NCBI RefSeq assembly: GCF_963678635.1
Contig: NC_087062.1
Location: 52,958,473-53,022,472, forward strand
DNA from: Symsagittifera roscoffensis
Taxonomy: Eukaryota > Xenacoelomorpha > Acoela > Convolutidae
DNA: 64,000 bases
Direction of reading: 5' to 3'
Made by a program: the position numbers and the translations under genes. The notes below the pieces were generated by a model that was not told the origin of the DNA, searched no databases, and saw only the letters and a program-made list of their open reading frames with translations. Positions 46,290 to 58,990 of this stretch are shown here, one piece after another (the stretch's first letter is position 1; each line of letters begins with the position of its first letter).

Positions 46290-49200
46290 GGCATTCATAG
46301 TCGGCCCTATGTTGGCATCAGAAGCCAAGATAATATTATTAATTAGAATATGTGTAAAGTCACATGAATATTCAACAAGAAATTTGTGCAAGAAATAATG
46401 AAATGGGTAAATCTATAATCTGGAATGTCACCGGCCAAACAAGATCACCAAGTAATTAATTTTTCTAATAAGAGACTCAGAATTGTGCGATAACTACGCT
46501 CATTGTAATGCGTTCTGTTGGTGTACGACTTATACTCGGGATTTACGTGCAATTGTCCGAAGTTCTTTCTAAACTTCTCCAAGAAGGTATTTAGGACGCT
46601 TACTTCAGTGTCACATGATTCTCATGGAAAAACTGACACAACTTGTATTTTCTGTTTGGGTCTTGAGCCAGTTAAGATCTTCATATTACGGGTAATTTCG
46701 CCAGCTCGTTTTGCGGGTAATCCTTATGATATGATCACATGCGTCTTTACCTCCGCACATAATAACAACATGAGTAAACTTTTGAAGGGTTTTCAAATCA
46801 ATTCGGGTATGTCAGTTTGTAATTTTTATGCGCGAGAAACCAATAAATGTAATGTTGGCAATACATGCGTAGTGGGTATTGTAACAATTTTGTAAACAAA
46901 TAACATACTATCGCCAATAATTACGATGAATTTGCCTTTTCAAAAGTGAAAACGATAACTGACTTAAATTTTCATATTAATTTTTCATCGTCTTTTAGTA
47001 TTTTTACGGGTCGAAGACTGGAATTATACATTCCAGTCTTCGTTTTCACTTCTGCTGATCTACTGATGCCATCTTCAATATAGTTTAATTTCACTATTCC
47101 TCCTAAGTGAAACTTGTCGGTGAATATTTGTGGGTCAACTATCCATACAAGGTCTCCTTCATTCAGCTCATTCTTTGACTCTTTGAACTATTTAGTTCTT
47201 ACTAAGTGCTTCGGAATATATTCCTTTTGAAATCTTTGCCAGATTTGATTTGCATTTGTTTGGGCTGCTTTCAGTTCCTGTGATACATTTGAGTAGATTC
47301 GACACATTTCTGACCCAGACGATCCAATCAAAGAATGATTTGGGGTTATCGCCTCATAACTTTCAATGACATCCGAAACGGGTGTAAGTTGTCTTTAATT
47401 TAAGATTCCTTCCACGATGCAAATTGTCATTCTTAGGATGTGTTCATTCATGTTCTGTGTTCCTAAGACATTATACATTGCTTTCTTGGAATTTCTCAAG
47501 TCTTTCCCAAACTCTTACAAAGTGTGGAGAATTGGGAGGGTTGAACCTCCACTCGATGTATCTCTTGGCCATTGCTTTTGTTGCTTTCATCTTTTCTTCA
47601 GCTGTGATGATCAAATTCTTCGGTTTGTCTTTTTCTATTGCCCTTATGCAATAAGCAATTGTATTTTGAAGTCTTTTGAAATTACTAAACTTATGCCAGA
47701 CGACCAAATGTTCAATGATTGTAACTTTCAAACAAGTTTCTTCGACGACTTCCAATTCTACATTGTTGACCTTTAGTTTCTTTGGCCACTGATCTTCAAT
47801 TTTTATCCAAGTCGGCCCATGTAGCCAAGTGCTATCGGATATCTGATTAATTGTCAGACCCCTTGTTGCTAAGTTTGCTGGATTTATGTCTCCTTTCACA
47901 TGTCTCCATGAGTTGATAGTTGTGGTGTCTAAGATCTCCGCGACCCTATTTGCTACAAAAACTGGTAACTTCTTTTCGGAAGACAACCAAGCCAATACGG
48001 TACTAGAATCCGACCACATGTACACTTCGTTTACTGTGGCTTGGTGCGATTCGAGTATGTTGTTTTTGATTCGGGTAGCGATCACTGCTGCTTGCAACTC
48101 CTGCCTTGGTATGCTCAATTGCTTCTTTGGTGTCACTCTTGTTTTGCCAACAAAAGATAAACTTCTATTTGCATCTGCACCTGACGCACAGAATTATGCA
48201 ACTCCTTATAAGCCTTCAAGTGCGCGTCTGCAAAACATGCAGGTCAGTTTGTTTTGGTACAAATTTGAAGTAGTTTCTTGGGATTTGAATATCTTTGATT
48301 TGTACGATTTCTTTTCTCCAAAACTCATATTCTTCTGCAATATCTTCAGGTATTATTATATTATCCTAATCCATCCCATCTTGTTTCAATAAGTTCTTCA
48401 AAACATTTCTGTTTCGAATTGTATAGGTTGACAAAAGTTCTAATGGATCAAATAATGAGGAAACCACGCTAAGAAGGTCTCGTTGAGAGAATCCTTCAAC
48501 TGGTATGTTCTTCATTCGACATACTGCTTAAGTGTCTGAATCGGTCCTCCAACCGAGACCCAAAATTGGTGCTTCGTTTTCTTCGGCATTTTCAGACAAC
48601 TCTTCAACGTTGCTTTGGAATTTTGTCAACTTGAAACCACCCCTTGACAAGTGTTTCTTGAGGTTCTTAGTTTCCAGTTGGTCATTTGATGAAAAGATGA
48701 AATCATCCATCTAGAGATGATTTGACAACTGATGTAAATTATCAATTTCAAGGGTTCGTGTTAGTGCATAGTTTGCACAAATTGCTGAACTTCTAGCATC
48801 AAATATGCGTCGATTGTATTTGTAAATAACAGTCCTTTCATTTTCAATTTCAACATCTGAGTATAGAAACTTCAGACTGTGAGTATCATTTTCTTTTACT
48901 TTGACAAGGAGAATTATCTGTTCAATGTCGGCTGTGAGTGCAACTGCTCCTTCCCGAAATTTGAACAAAGTCCCAACAAGTTTCTGCAACAAATCTGGTC
49001 CAGATAACAAGTTATCGTTCAAAGAGGTACCTTGATACTTCGATGCTGCATTGCAAGCTCTTCTAACTTTGCCTGGTTTATATGGGTGAAAAACGGGATG
49101 ATGTGGTAGATACCAATTCTTTTTGTTATCGTTTTCTTGAATATAATTTTGAGACATTTTCTCGATGAAACCCTTTTTGAGATCCGCTTTGATTGTTTCG

Positions 49201-52125
49201 GTATATTTTTTCTTCGGTTCCATGTTTTTGCCGAGTCTCCGCTGCAACGATCTCAGCTTCCCAGTACACTTCCGTAGTTATTGGGTAACTTGATGTTGTT
49301 TTCTGTCCATAGAAGTCCAACTTCCCATCTTCCAATTTTGTCGTTGATTCGAGAATTTGTTGAGCTCTTCTTTCTTCTCCAGATAGCGACTCAACAGTTT
49401 CTCAGGAACCATAATTTTCTATGGCCCACCATTGTTTGCTTCGTGAGCTAGCTGTTCCTCTGCAAAACAGAACTAAGATTGTGCTTCGCAAATCCTAACT
49501 TGTTGTCTTAATGAACCACTTGGTGACCATCCAAGTGGTGTCTTTACTCCCCATGAGTCTCTTTTGTTTTGACGCTTATACTCAATTGGTCTTATCAGAC
49601 TGAAATTTTCCTGGACAATCATCAGTTTCACTTCAGAGTGTGATATTTTGCAATTTGGTAAATCGACAAGTGAGGAAATCTTCTTTTGTAAATCTTGTGA
49701 TCATAGCTGGTTGATCCAAGTGACAAATCTGGATGTACCAAACAGATAATGTGTTCTGGTTTTAGATTTCTGGTTGTCACTTTCACTGAGACCTTTTCAT
49801 TGATATTGATCGCACTGTTCGTTCCAGAAAGTTCTCGTCTGCATTCCTTTGCTGAAAAATTCAACATTTATTTGAGACTTTTTATCAATTAGTGTCACCG
49901 TCGATCCGGTATCTTGCAAAGCGCAAGTGTTCACTGACTTGCCTGTTTCTGGGTTAATTAGTGTTACTTTTACAATCGAAAGTAAACCACTACTTAGGGG
50001 CATACTACAAGAGTTGGTCGACTATTGTTGCACATCTGTTCTGTTATCTCGCTTTTGTTCATATAACAGACGGCTGTGCTTTTTGTCGCAACCACTGATC
50101 CCACATGGACTAATTTTACAATCCTTGATACTATGTGTTTTGTTCAAGCATCCAAAACACAATCTATTTTTCTTCAGAACTTCGTATCTTTGTCTCACAT
50201 TTATCGTTTTGAGGTCTGGACTGTTCCACAATTGGTGGATTCCTTTGTTACAGCACAAACATTGATCTGCGTTTTTATTCAGATGTTACTTGTCTTCTAT
50301 TGTATAGGTTCTGGCTCTTCCTTGGAAAATACCTTGATTGTTTTGTTTCCTGGATCCAGTTGCAAATCTGGATTCACGACATTTTGCAATTAATTGATCG
50401 TGCTCTAAGGCCACATCAATCAACCATTCACTTAGTTCAGCACTTGGATCTGAATGTCTTCTTTCAAAATCAAAAAAGTCCTTTTTTTCAGATCAGGAGG
50501 GACCTTAGCGAGTATCACGTTGATAATTGCTGTTGCTTTCAAATCCCCGTGATATCCAAAGTTAGCAAGAATACTAACAAATGTAATCACTATTCCAGCG
50601 AACTTCGATATTTGGCAAGAGTCGTGCATCTTGATCACTGAAAAGTTATGCACTAACTTAATTTGAGAGTCAACTATGATGTGTGGCTGGCCATAATGTC
50701 TGTACAACAGTTTCCAGGCATGTTCGTATTGGCTGCCATCGAAGCTGAGTCCCTTTAGTATCTGCTTTGCTTCTCCAGATAGATGGCTCTTCAGATAGTA
50801 AATTTTTGGTGATGTTGGCGTTATGCACTGTAGCCGTGAACAATCCTGACCACTTCGGCCATTCCAATGGCTCTCCTCCAAAAAGTTGCATTTTTACTTT
50901 GGTAAGATGGGTTTGGTTAAACTCAGATATCTGAACTCGCTGTTTAGATCATCTGAGTATCTGTCCTGATGTCGATCTTCTTGTTGCGTAATCGATCCGA
51001 TTTTAAATTGGTACTTCGAAGCATTCTTTTTCGGTTCGTCAGGTTGGCTGAGTGATTTTATCCAGTCGTCGGTGTAGTCTTTTTGATCCTCTTCGTCAAA
51101 AAAAACTAACTTTCTTGATGGAGATATGTGTCTACCACTCCTGTCCGGGACACAAATCGTTTATTTGCGTGATCTGATTGTTTGTCGGCAATCGACAAAG
51201 TCATGTTGCCAAGTTGTTAATTCAATCGCGCTGTTTCTTCAATATTTTGAATTTTCAATTCCGTTTTTTCTTCAGATTATTTTTTCAATTACTATTTGAT
51301 TTTTCCAGCTCCAGTTGAGCAACCATCTCTTTGAGGCGGAGTACTTCTTCATCATTTGACTGGTTACTCGCGTGTGACAAAGTTTCCATGGAACCTGGTC
51401 TGTGACTCAATCTTGAACTGTATAGGGATTGAGCTGCTGAGGTACTGCCAAGCGCTTTGGCCTTGCCAGTATTCTCCAAATATTCATTGATTTCTTTGAC
51501 GAAATCTTCAGAGCACTGCGTTTTTGTTTTGTTCACACTCTATCGAACGTGCCTCATTGCCCTGCTGGGCGTCAATTTCTTGTGCCTTCTTTTCAACGAC
51601 GTTCAACAGTTTCTCAAATTTTGATTTCACACGACAGGATCTTCGTTTATCGTCGATCATTTCATTTAATTTATCTTGCGTCCTAACGAGCTCTCTTCGA
51701 AAGCTGTCCAGTTTTCGTCCTTTTGCCGCGTTCATTCGTTGGGTTTTCGCTTGCATTCTTTCGAGTCGAAGTTGTACTTGTCCTTCGATAGGACTCGCGG
51801 CGTTCGCTTCGAATTCTTCGCTTTCGCTTATCGTGTTTTTTGAGTGATATAAAAACGTAATTTTTTAAACAAAGGAAAGAAGAATGAAAACTATTTTAAA
51901 TCAAACATTTTATTTGAAGCTAGATGAATTTCATTTATGAAGTAAGGGAATGAATGATTGGTTCCAAATATGAAATTTTTTGTGAAATAGGGAGTTCTCT
52001 AGCATTTTGGCCAACAGCAAAACCATTTTGGTGTGATTTTTAACTAATTACTTTGATTAATAGATATTAAATTTGTTATAATCCCTATGTTTTTCTATCA
52101 ACTACCTCCTGCTACCAAGAAAATT

Positions 52126-52823
52126 TTACGGCTTGTCACTCAAAGTTGTCTCAGCGTCAACGGACTTTACAGTCAATTTTTTAATTCAGAGGATATTATA
52201 AAAACGGAGGAAAAAAATCATGTTTTCAAAAAATTTGTCGGTTCAGAAAATTCAACGGAGCGTCCTGAGTCAACTTATAATTGTATTTCCTTACCACTCC
52301 AACTTGAAATAAAACGTGATATAATATTACAATTATAAAGTAATTATAAAAATTTGAATCTTCAAATGAGAAATGTCAAAATTATGCGAACTTCCAAATG
52401 TTCATTTCAAATCTGCTGTTTTTTTTTGATCTGGTTTTCTGCAACTTCTCTGCAGATACTTTTTGAAATTCTCTTTCCTTAGTTTTGTCTGTTGGTGGTA
52501 TTCTCTAACGGGTCTGTTGATTTCGCAAAGTTTCGCTGTCAGTTTTCGTTGCCCAAAGTTAGGTTTGCAATCAGAACATTCCATGTTGCTCTGCCTAGAG
52601 ATAGTTTCTTTTGCAATCAAAACATATGCTCCTACGTATATGTGTAAAATATCTGCTCAAATAGCAATTCAAATTAGAAATGATATATATCATTTCATTC
52701 GCAATCTAATCAATTGGGCTGGGTAATTGCCTAAGGGTAAAATTGAATAAGGGCTTTGACTTTCAAATAAGAAACTAAATGACAAAATTTGAACTCAACA
52801 AATGGGTACGCCAATTGCCAACA
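52126..52823 (-). repeat. 5' LTR of the BEL/Pao element
   Basis: About 698 bp, the partner of 45589-46289. Both share GGCTTGTCACTCAAAGTTG near one end and GGGTACGCCAAT near the other. The LTR has a GAATAAGGGC segment near its element-proximal start. A clear short target duplication outside the pair was not found. Confidence 0.85.
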
Positions 52824-53623
52824 GAGGCGTTTATAAAGTTTATAGATTTTCAATATTTTCTTTTTTCAAAACTCTTCGATATGAATTAAGGGACAGTCGG
52901 AACATTCAGGGCTTTGCCCTGATATAGGAACAGCCTTGTTAATTCTTTAATTGGCTGTCGGTAATGTTCTTGCATTCGTAAAAGCGTTCCTCTTACCGGT
53001 AAGATTTTGATATAGATAATTTACACATTTCAATTCAATTCTGTTTTCAATTCCGATAAAAGAATTGTTTTACGCAATGCGGCGGATGATTTCACTTTGG
53101 ATCTGAAAAACTTGCGTTTTATTTTCTTTCATCATTATAAAAGATAAAAGATTTGTTTTTACGCAGTGCGGCGGATGATTTCGGTTTGATCTGAAAAACG
53201 TGCGTTTTATTGTCTTTTCTTATTTTCTTTCATCAGAGAATTACATCGTCTTTCGATATCACCAATAAAAACATAAACCAGATCTCTAAAATCTAATAGA
53301 AAAGGCTACCCAACATAGGAGTGAAAAGGCTACCCACCTTAAAATGAAGTGAAAAGGTTACCCAATATCAAAGTAGTTGGTTCATGGAATCATTTGCTAA
53401 TTATTTAATGTCTATCACAGTCTGTCATGTCAGTCGATCAGAAATACGAAATCATTATTTCTAAATATGTAGGGATTGGCCTTTGGGGGACGCTAACTGA
53501 AATCCAAAGAACTTTGTTCTAGTCTTCAGCGTAGACTGCTTGGCCAACCGGTTTAGAAATGTAGGAAATTAGTCCCATCTTAAAATAAACTAATTATATT
53601 CTGCACGCTAACATCCTGTACTC
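52824..53623. other. Noncoding DNA with an R1 end and a ~110-bp tandem duplication
   Basis: 52890-52935 is an R1 terminal fragment (GACAGTCGGAACATTCAGGG, then a hairpin). 53050-53115 and 53150-53225 repeat GCGGCGGATGATTTC and GATCTGAAAAAC.TGCGTTTTAT. 53300-53370 repeats AAAAGGCTACCCA / GTGAAAAGG.TACCCA three times. No gene recognised. Confidence 0.5.
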
Positions 53624-53869
53624 CTAAGGATTTACGCGAAACATGGGGATGGCCGACTTTATCCTTGCGGAAGTAAAGCGAGACGGTGCAAGCGATTGTG
53701 TAGTATCTCCGTGGGCTGTTCGATTCAATACGCAAACGAGATCACCGGCCTTAAGCTCGCGCTCAGGTAGAGAGTAATTTTCTTGTTCTTTTTGGGAGAG
53801 ATGAAATACCCCTCCGCCAACGTCACCATATAGCATTAGGGTACGGTGGGTACTTAATTTTGTGTGCAT
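53624..53869 (-). CDS. Hypothetical short frame divergent to MIC60
   Basis: 81 codons on the minus strand, with reasonable codon-like composition: contains GDVGGGVFHLSQKEQENYSL and ELKAGDLVCVLNRTAHGD and stops at 53624. I recognise no family. It faces away from MIC60 with about 80 bp between starts, so it could be a divergently transcribed small gene or the last exon of a gene. A retroelement remnant is also possible because GDLV-type turns occur in integrase C-termini. Confidence 0.3.
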   Translation of the reverse strand: MHTKLSTHRTLMLYGDVGGGVFHLSQKEQENYSLPERELKAGDLVCVLNRTAHGDTTQSLAPSRFTSARIKSAIPMFRVNP

Positions 53870-53952
53870 AGGTTATTTCATAACTGCTTCCTAATTGTTG
53901 GTCGAAACAATAATTAAATTTCGTCCTCAATCGGTTGAACTGTTTTCAGAAC

Positions 53953-56900
53953 ATGCATGAGCGGAGGGTGATTTCGTCTCTACGGCATGTTGGTAAGCTG
54001 AATTCTGTTGTAAAGCGCACTTTGTTTTTGTCGCGTACCAGAAAAAATGTTGGGTCCGGAGGCGCAGTGGAGCCGGAATCATCTCATAGATCCCTGAAAG
54101 CAGTCGCACTCTTAGGCGGTGCTGTAGTTGTTGGAGGTGCAACTGCCTACTACTTCTTTCCGGGAACCTTGAATGAAGTTGCGAAGCGGTTTAAGAGTGC
54201 CGAAGAGCTGAATGTTGGCGAAAAGTTGCCGAGAAATACAGGTATTGATGTTTTGAAGAACGAATCCTCAATTGAGAGAAAGTTTGAAGGAAAAAAGTAT
54301 AAAGAAGAAAAGAGGAGCAAGAACAAAGTAGAAACAGATATTTCAAAGAAATTAGAAAAATTAGAAAAGCGGTTGAGTAAGTTTACTCGAGACGAGAAAA
54401 GGTTGTCCCAATCTTTAATGGAGCTGAGACAGAAAATTACTCCTGCAGCTGATTTCTCACACGAGGAATTTGTCTACCTTTCCGAAGAAATTGCTCAGCG
54501 ATCTAATGAGTTGCAAGCGTGTGTACAGGCTGGTGAAAAGTGTCAATCGAGACTGAACAAATTGAAAAGGAATTGTGAAGTAGGGCAAATAGATTTGGTT
54601 TTGGATTACCAGAGGAAATTGGATGACAGGGGCAAGTCTCTGGCTGGTACATGTTCTATTATCACTTTCTCCGAATCAGAGTTGAATAATGCTGTCGGGC
54701 GACTGCATGAGTTGAAGGTCAGTTCAGTTGGCTTTATGTTCACACTCGGACTCGATGTTAGTTGTAGATAAATCGGTGTGTGGATTTGTTTAGAGCTAGT
54801 CGTTCCGTTGCGCTTAACGTTCTCTTAGACGGATGGAAAACAAAGCAATTTTTTAGAAATTGGTTGTAAAAGTGTTTTTTTTCTTGCTCAAACGATGTTT
54901 CAATCTCACAGTCTACCAATTATCTCTAATTTATTGGGTAAATTTTTAAAGACTAATGAACGAAGTGAGTACTCTTATATAGGTCTTAATGTTTTTTTTT
55001 TCAGGAAAAGTTTGTTCATGCTCAGTTTTGGTTTTTCGCGTTTTGACTTGTGATTTTTTTTTAAGTTCAGTGCATTTCCGTTGTTAAAAGGAAGGCAAAC
55101 TCCACTATCGAACAGCAAAAGTGTAAATGTCATGGAAAACTTGATTGACTTCTAGTTTCGAAAGTGTATTTTAATGTTCAGATTTTCCAGCGAAATAAAA
55201 GTTTCGCCTATTGATCCAGTTTTCTTCCCAAATTGGGTTAGTTTTAACAAAAAAATGTCCATCATAAACTGTTTTATAAATTCAAAGAGCTATAACGCAA
55301 TCTATTTTGTTCTTCATTACTCTTTTCCAACTGTCAATTAGCTATGTTTTAAATTGTTTGCAGCAGGATCAATCCTTGTGGGCGAGCGATAAGGTAAACT
55401 TAGATGAAATATCCTCTCAAGAGCTGTCCAATGCGTACAGTGAAGCTCAGACAAAATTGAAAACAATGCGCTGTCTTCTGATTAGTCAATTTTTAAATCA
55501 AGAGAAACATAAAACTGGAACTGGACTGTCAGGGGGCGTCACTAGTTCAACGGCCATGGTTAGTGATACACATCAGTATCTAATGTTTTATGACATAATA
55601 AAAGCAATATATCAGAGCGAAACTAGCCTACGAGTTGCGAACTTGTGGGATCTCAGGCGCGAATAAAGACTTGTAATTGTGGCAGATCAAAGTCAGTATC
55701 ACAAATTCTATCTTTGAATGACAATGTTTTTTTTTCGCTAAATATTTTGTTCATTTGCTTAGAACGAAGACTTTGATAGCGAAGTGGAGCGCAGAGTAAT
55801 TGAGGAGAGGAAGTTAGTGGAGGCTGCCATGGACAGTGAAAAAGAGCTCATCCGAGCTCATTATGAGGCGAAAAGGGCAGAGGAGCTGGAGGAATTGAGG
55901 AAGCAACACGCACAGACACTTTCACTGTTCTCCGCCAAGATCCGGGTAAGATGAGCTTTAAATTAAAGCACGATTGTTTCTTTCAATGTGTTTAAATTAA
56001 ATTGTTCTATGCACTTGATTTGATGTAATTTGCTATCATCTGATTCAGGGAATAGAAACAGCCGTAGAAAGCAAGGCTGACTCACAGAGGAAGGCATTGT
56101 ACTCTCACTACATGTGGCTCGCGTCCGAGGCATTCAAGTAAGACAAAAATGCTGCTGTTCCTATACCTCCTTATGTTGTTTAGTTTCTCATTTTTTTTAA
56201 AGTTTTTTTAGATTAGCTGAAATTGAAGTGAACGATAAATTTGATTTCATATTTGAATGTTTCAGAAATCAACTGTACCGCGAAGTCAATGTCGCATCTG
56301 AAGATGCAAATGAACTAGATGCTGAGCTGCTGCCTCTGCATCAGTTTCTAAGGAGAATCGAAATAATAAACCACTCTGAAAATGAACCTCTTGTATCCAC
56401 AGTTTTGAGTTCATTGTCCCCAACCGCTCGCTCGAGAGGAGTGTACACTGAAGATATGCTAAAGTGTAGATTCCAGAAGGTATTCAAAACCTCATTCAGA
56501 CTGGGAAAAGTTGACAGCTGTGAAGGAAGAGATTCGCTCTACAGTCATGTGTTGTCCTTGCTGAGATCAATGTTTTCCTTCAACAGTGTGGGTTCAACGG
56601 TGGTTCCTACAGATTTGGATGTTCACTCGTGCGACAACTACAAATTGTTGGGATATGCAAAGGTGGCCTTGGATAGAGGCGACGTGTCTCTTAGTGTTAA
56701 ACTGTTAAATAATTTAAAAGGTATGAAAATTTGTTGTTTAAAATGGTAGTTCATCGTAATTCTGCTAGGGGATAGTAACGAATAAACAAAAGTTTTCATT
56801 ATTATAAGAGTATTACAGGAACACTATTCAATAGTGTTTCAGCTAAGTAATTTAATTTGATTCAAAAAAATAATTGACTAGGGGTTTTTAATTCAGTTCA

Positions 56901-57086
56901 AAGAGCAATCAACGCTTGAAATATCGTATCGATCTATTAAGTCAACGTGATGTTCCAGGGAAGCCAGCAGAGGTGGTGCAGGACTGGGTGAGGGAAGCAC
57001 GTCTGTTTCTGGAGGCCAAACAGGCTGCCAGGGTGCTCTCACTGTTCTCAACTGCCACAGGATTTGCCACCCAACCACTTTCGTGA
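53953..57086 (+). CDS. MIC60: MICOS complex subunit MIC60 (mitofilin), six exons
   Basis: Exons 53953-54717, 55364-55558, 55763-55945, 56049-56137, 56266-56720 and 56959-57086 join with GT-AG introns and consistent phases to 604 aa. Residues 1-40 are basic and amphipathic, a mitochondrial presequence. A transmembrane segment follows (about 49-69, ALLGGAVVVGGATAYYFF). Then come a charged spacer, a long coiled coil (about 110-400), and the conserved mitofilin C-terminal region, ending with GDVSLSVKLLNNLKG and DWVREARLFLEAKQAA. MIC60 sits in the inner mitochondrial membrane and shapes crista junctions with MIC19 and other MICOS subunits. Human MIC60 is somewhat longer (about 758 aa), the difference being in the spacer. 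The start at 53953 is chosen because an acceptor TTTTCAG ends at 53949, 3 nt before it, making the upstream in-frame ATG (53935) intronic. Exon 2 has tandem acceptors CAGCAG. Confidence 0.93.
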
Positions 57087-57164
57087 TTGTCTTGAACTGA
57101 AATGTCACTGAACTATATTATAGTGCTTTTTAAATTGAAAGAAATCGAATTGCACTTGCGTGAG

Positions 57165-57170
57165 AATAAA
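57165..57170 (+). terminator. Poly(A) signal of MIC60
   Basis: AATAAA lies 79 nt after the MIC60 stop codon, in a normal place for a short 3' UTR. Confidence 0.75.
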
Positions 57171-57290
57171 GTTTAGAATTTAATATCTTCAAATACGCTA
57201 TGATACTGGTATTATAAAAAAAGTTCGTCTTGTTAGCTGAGCGTTTTAAGGAATTCAGTGAAGGACGGTGTCCCAGAATATCGTAACATA

Positions 57291-57452
57291 CAGAAGCGGA
57301 TCTAGGATTTTTTCTGATGGGTGGAAAACTAGAAAGAACCAGGCAAATTTTTGGAAAAAAAAACATTTCAAATAAGGCGTTTTGGGGCTTTTTTTGGAAA
57401 ATGTTGTGCATTTCAGCGCACGCTACCGTTCAAATTATTATATATACCCCTG
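57291..57452. mobile_element. Short hAT-type MITE, copy 3 (162 bp, internally deleted)
   Basis: Starts CAGAAGCGGATCTAGGATTT and ends ATACCCCTG, degenerate forms of the ends seen at 2964 and 42400, and keeps inner blocks (GGCGTTTTGGGGC, AGCGCACGCTACC). It is flanked by the perfect 8-bp duplication GTAACATA (57283-57290 and 57453-57460). It is older or internally deleted relative to the two ~434-bp copies. Confidence 0.75.
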
Positions 57453-58990
57453 GTAACATACATGGAAGAAGTAATTAACATCCTGCAAGTTCTTGTGTTA
57501 ATGAAAGAAGTAATGAAACTTATTTTGGTTTGTTTTTTTTTGAAAAAATTTTGGTTAGACGCAATTAGGTGTTAAGCTCGTTTCAAGTAATAATTATTTT
57601 TTCAAAAAAAAATTATCGAACGAATATTGATTTTTTTCGGATTCGTGGTTTTCGTCATAGTATCTGTCGGTTCATTCTCCGTTTTTCTTAAAATACCATT
57701 TATCTTATCTGGTACGGCCTTTTATCTGCTTCCTTTCTAAAGCGTGTGTTTCATATTTCGACAGTTTTCACTATAATATAGGTTCAATAGTTTTGATTTA
57801 CCATCTGATTTACCATTTTTTTTTCGAAGAAACAGTTTCATTTCATGTTATATCGACGGAGTCAACTTATATTGGGTAATTTGGAGGGCGAAATATATCT
57901 TTATGTGATTATATTTACGGTTGGGTCGTAGAAACTTGAAACTTTATAAACATTTTTTGGACAACAGTTTTCTTTTCGGCTAAACATTAGTTGACCCAAA
58001 ATTTGTTGCCGTTCGTTAATTGATTCCCAATGCTTTTGAAGGCTCTTCATGAACATCATCCGATCCAAGCATGAAGTTTTTGGAGGTGCAATTTTTTAAA
58101 TAAAATTTTCAGAAATTTTGGCTTCTCTCTTTTTTCCACTCACTATTTTGCAACGCACTGTTTTTTGGATTGCAAGTGATGCGAAGCTCTGCTTCGCCTC
58201 TGTGTATAAGTTATGCTCTTCAGTAAAGTACAAATGGCGCAAAAAGTGAATGACTTCTGGTTTCAGAAATTCTCAGCAAGATGAAAAAAAATGATCCATC
58301 TTTCTCAAATGGGCAAGCTTTAATCAAAATTAGTCCTAATTGCGTTTTAGTTTTTTTTTAAATTTCCCATGCAAATTCAAGTACCAAAAGTAATCATCGG
58401 AAGATCCTAAGAGAAAGCTGGTTTGAAAGTGTGGTATTTAAGTTTAATTTCGAGCCAAACAAGCTCGCTCGAAGTAAATTGCACAATCGAAAATATACTA
58501 AACGTTTTCTTATGATTAGTGAAAAAGAGTTTTACTCCGGATAAATTTGAAAAATCGATAAATTATTCTGTCAAAAAAATCTAAATATTTTCCTTCAAAA
58601 TCAACTTGTCGCTTGTTTACTCGACTAAATTTATGCGCGTCTATATGTATTCTACACACAGGCTTTTGTCATGAATATTTTTCAAATTTCACATAGTTCG
58701 TTTGTTGATTGCTTTTTGTACGTCAAAAGTTAAGTGATCAAGTATTCAATGCCCAGGCTTACATTTGCGTCATCATTATAAGTCAATTATGAATTAACAA
58801 TTTTACGAGAGGTTTGGTTTATTTGAAAAAAAAGATGATTTAATAACTTTTCAACCAAGGCTAAAGGAAGTGCAATGCGTTGTCATCAAAGGCTGTAAAA
58901 AAACTCTGGTGGAAATATTTAAAAGCTGTATACGTTTGAAAGGATGATGCCACAGGTTCCATGATCTGCAGTGTTCATTTTACTTGAATA
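57453..58990. other. Noncoding DNA after MIC60
   Basis: No gene seen. A third copy of the hairpin repeat is at 58181-58197 (GCGAAGCTCTGCTTCGC, followed by CTCTGTGTA). A piece at 58200-58340 resembles the repeat at 43550 and 55130. Confidence 0.5.

Larger units (their letters stand above)
45589..52823 (-). mobile_element. BEL/Pao LTR retrotransposon (fossil)
   Basis: A minus-strand element with both LTRs. Parts from right to left: coiled-coil N-terminal gag (51285-51840), gag core of the BEL type (50430-50890), zinc-knuckle region (50022-50258, with CFGCLNKTHSIKDC), aspartic protease (49797-50003, ALQDTGSTVTLI), reverse transcriptase (48528-49250, ending in a YMDD-like MDDF box), RNase H region (47471-48136, SDSSTVLAWL), and the C-terminal segment found after BEL integrases (about 46990-47170). 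It is broken, with on the order of ten breaks. The LTRs differ at many sites, so the insertion is not recent. Confidence 0.88.

Noticed and set aside
46518-46895. 125-codon plus-strand frame
   Set aside because: It is antisense within the internal 3' part of the BEL/Pao element and shows no recognisable domain.
47012-47042. Perfect 12-bp hairpin CGAAGACTGGAA / TTCCAGTCTTCG
   Set aside because: It falls in the coding remains of the BEL/Pao element and is probably chance; it lacks the T-run of a terminator and bacterial logic does not apply here.
53935-53952. Upstream in-frame ATG as the MIC60 start
   Set aside because: A strong acceptor TTTTCAG ends at 53949, so 53935 is most likely intronic; ATG 53953 also begins a better presequence.
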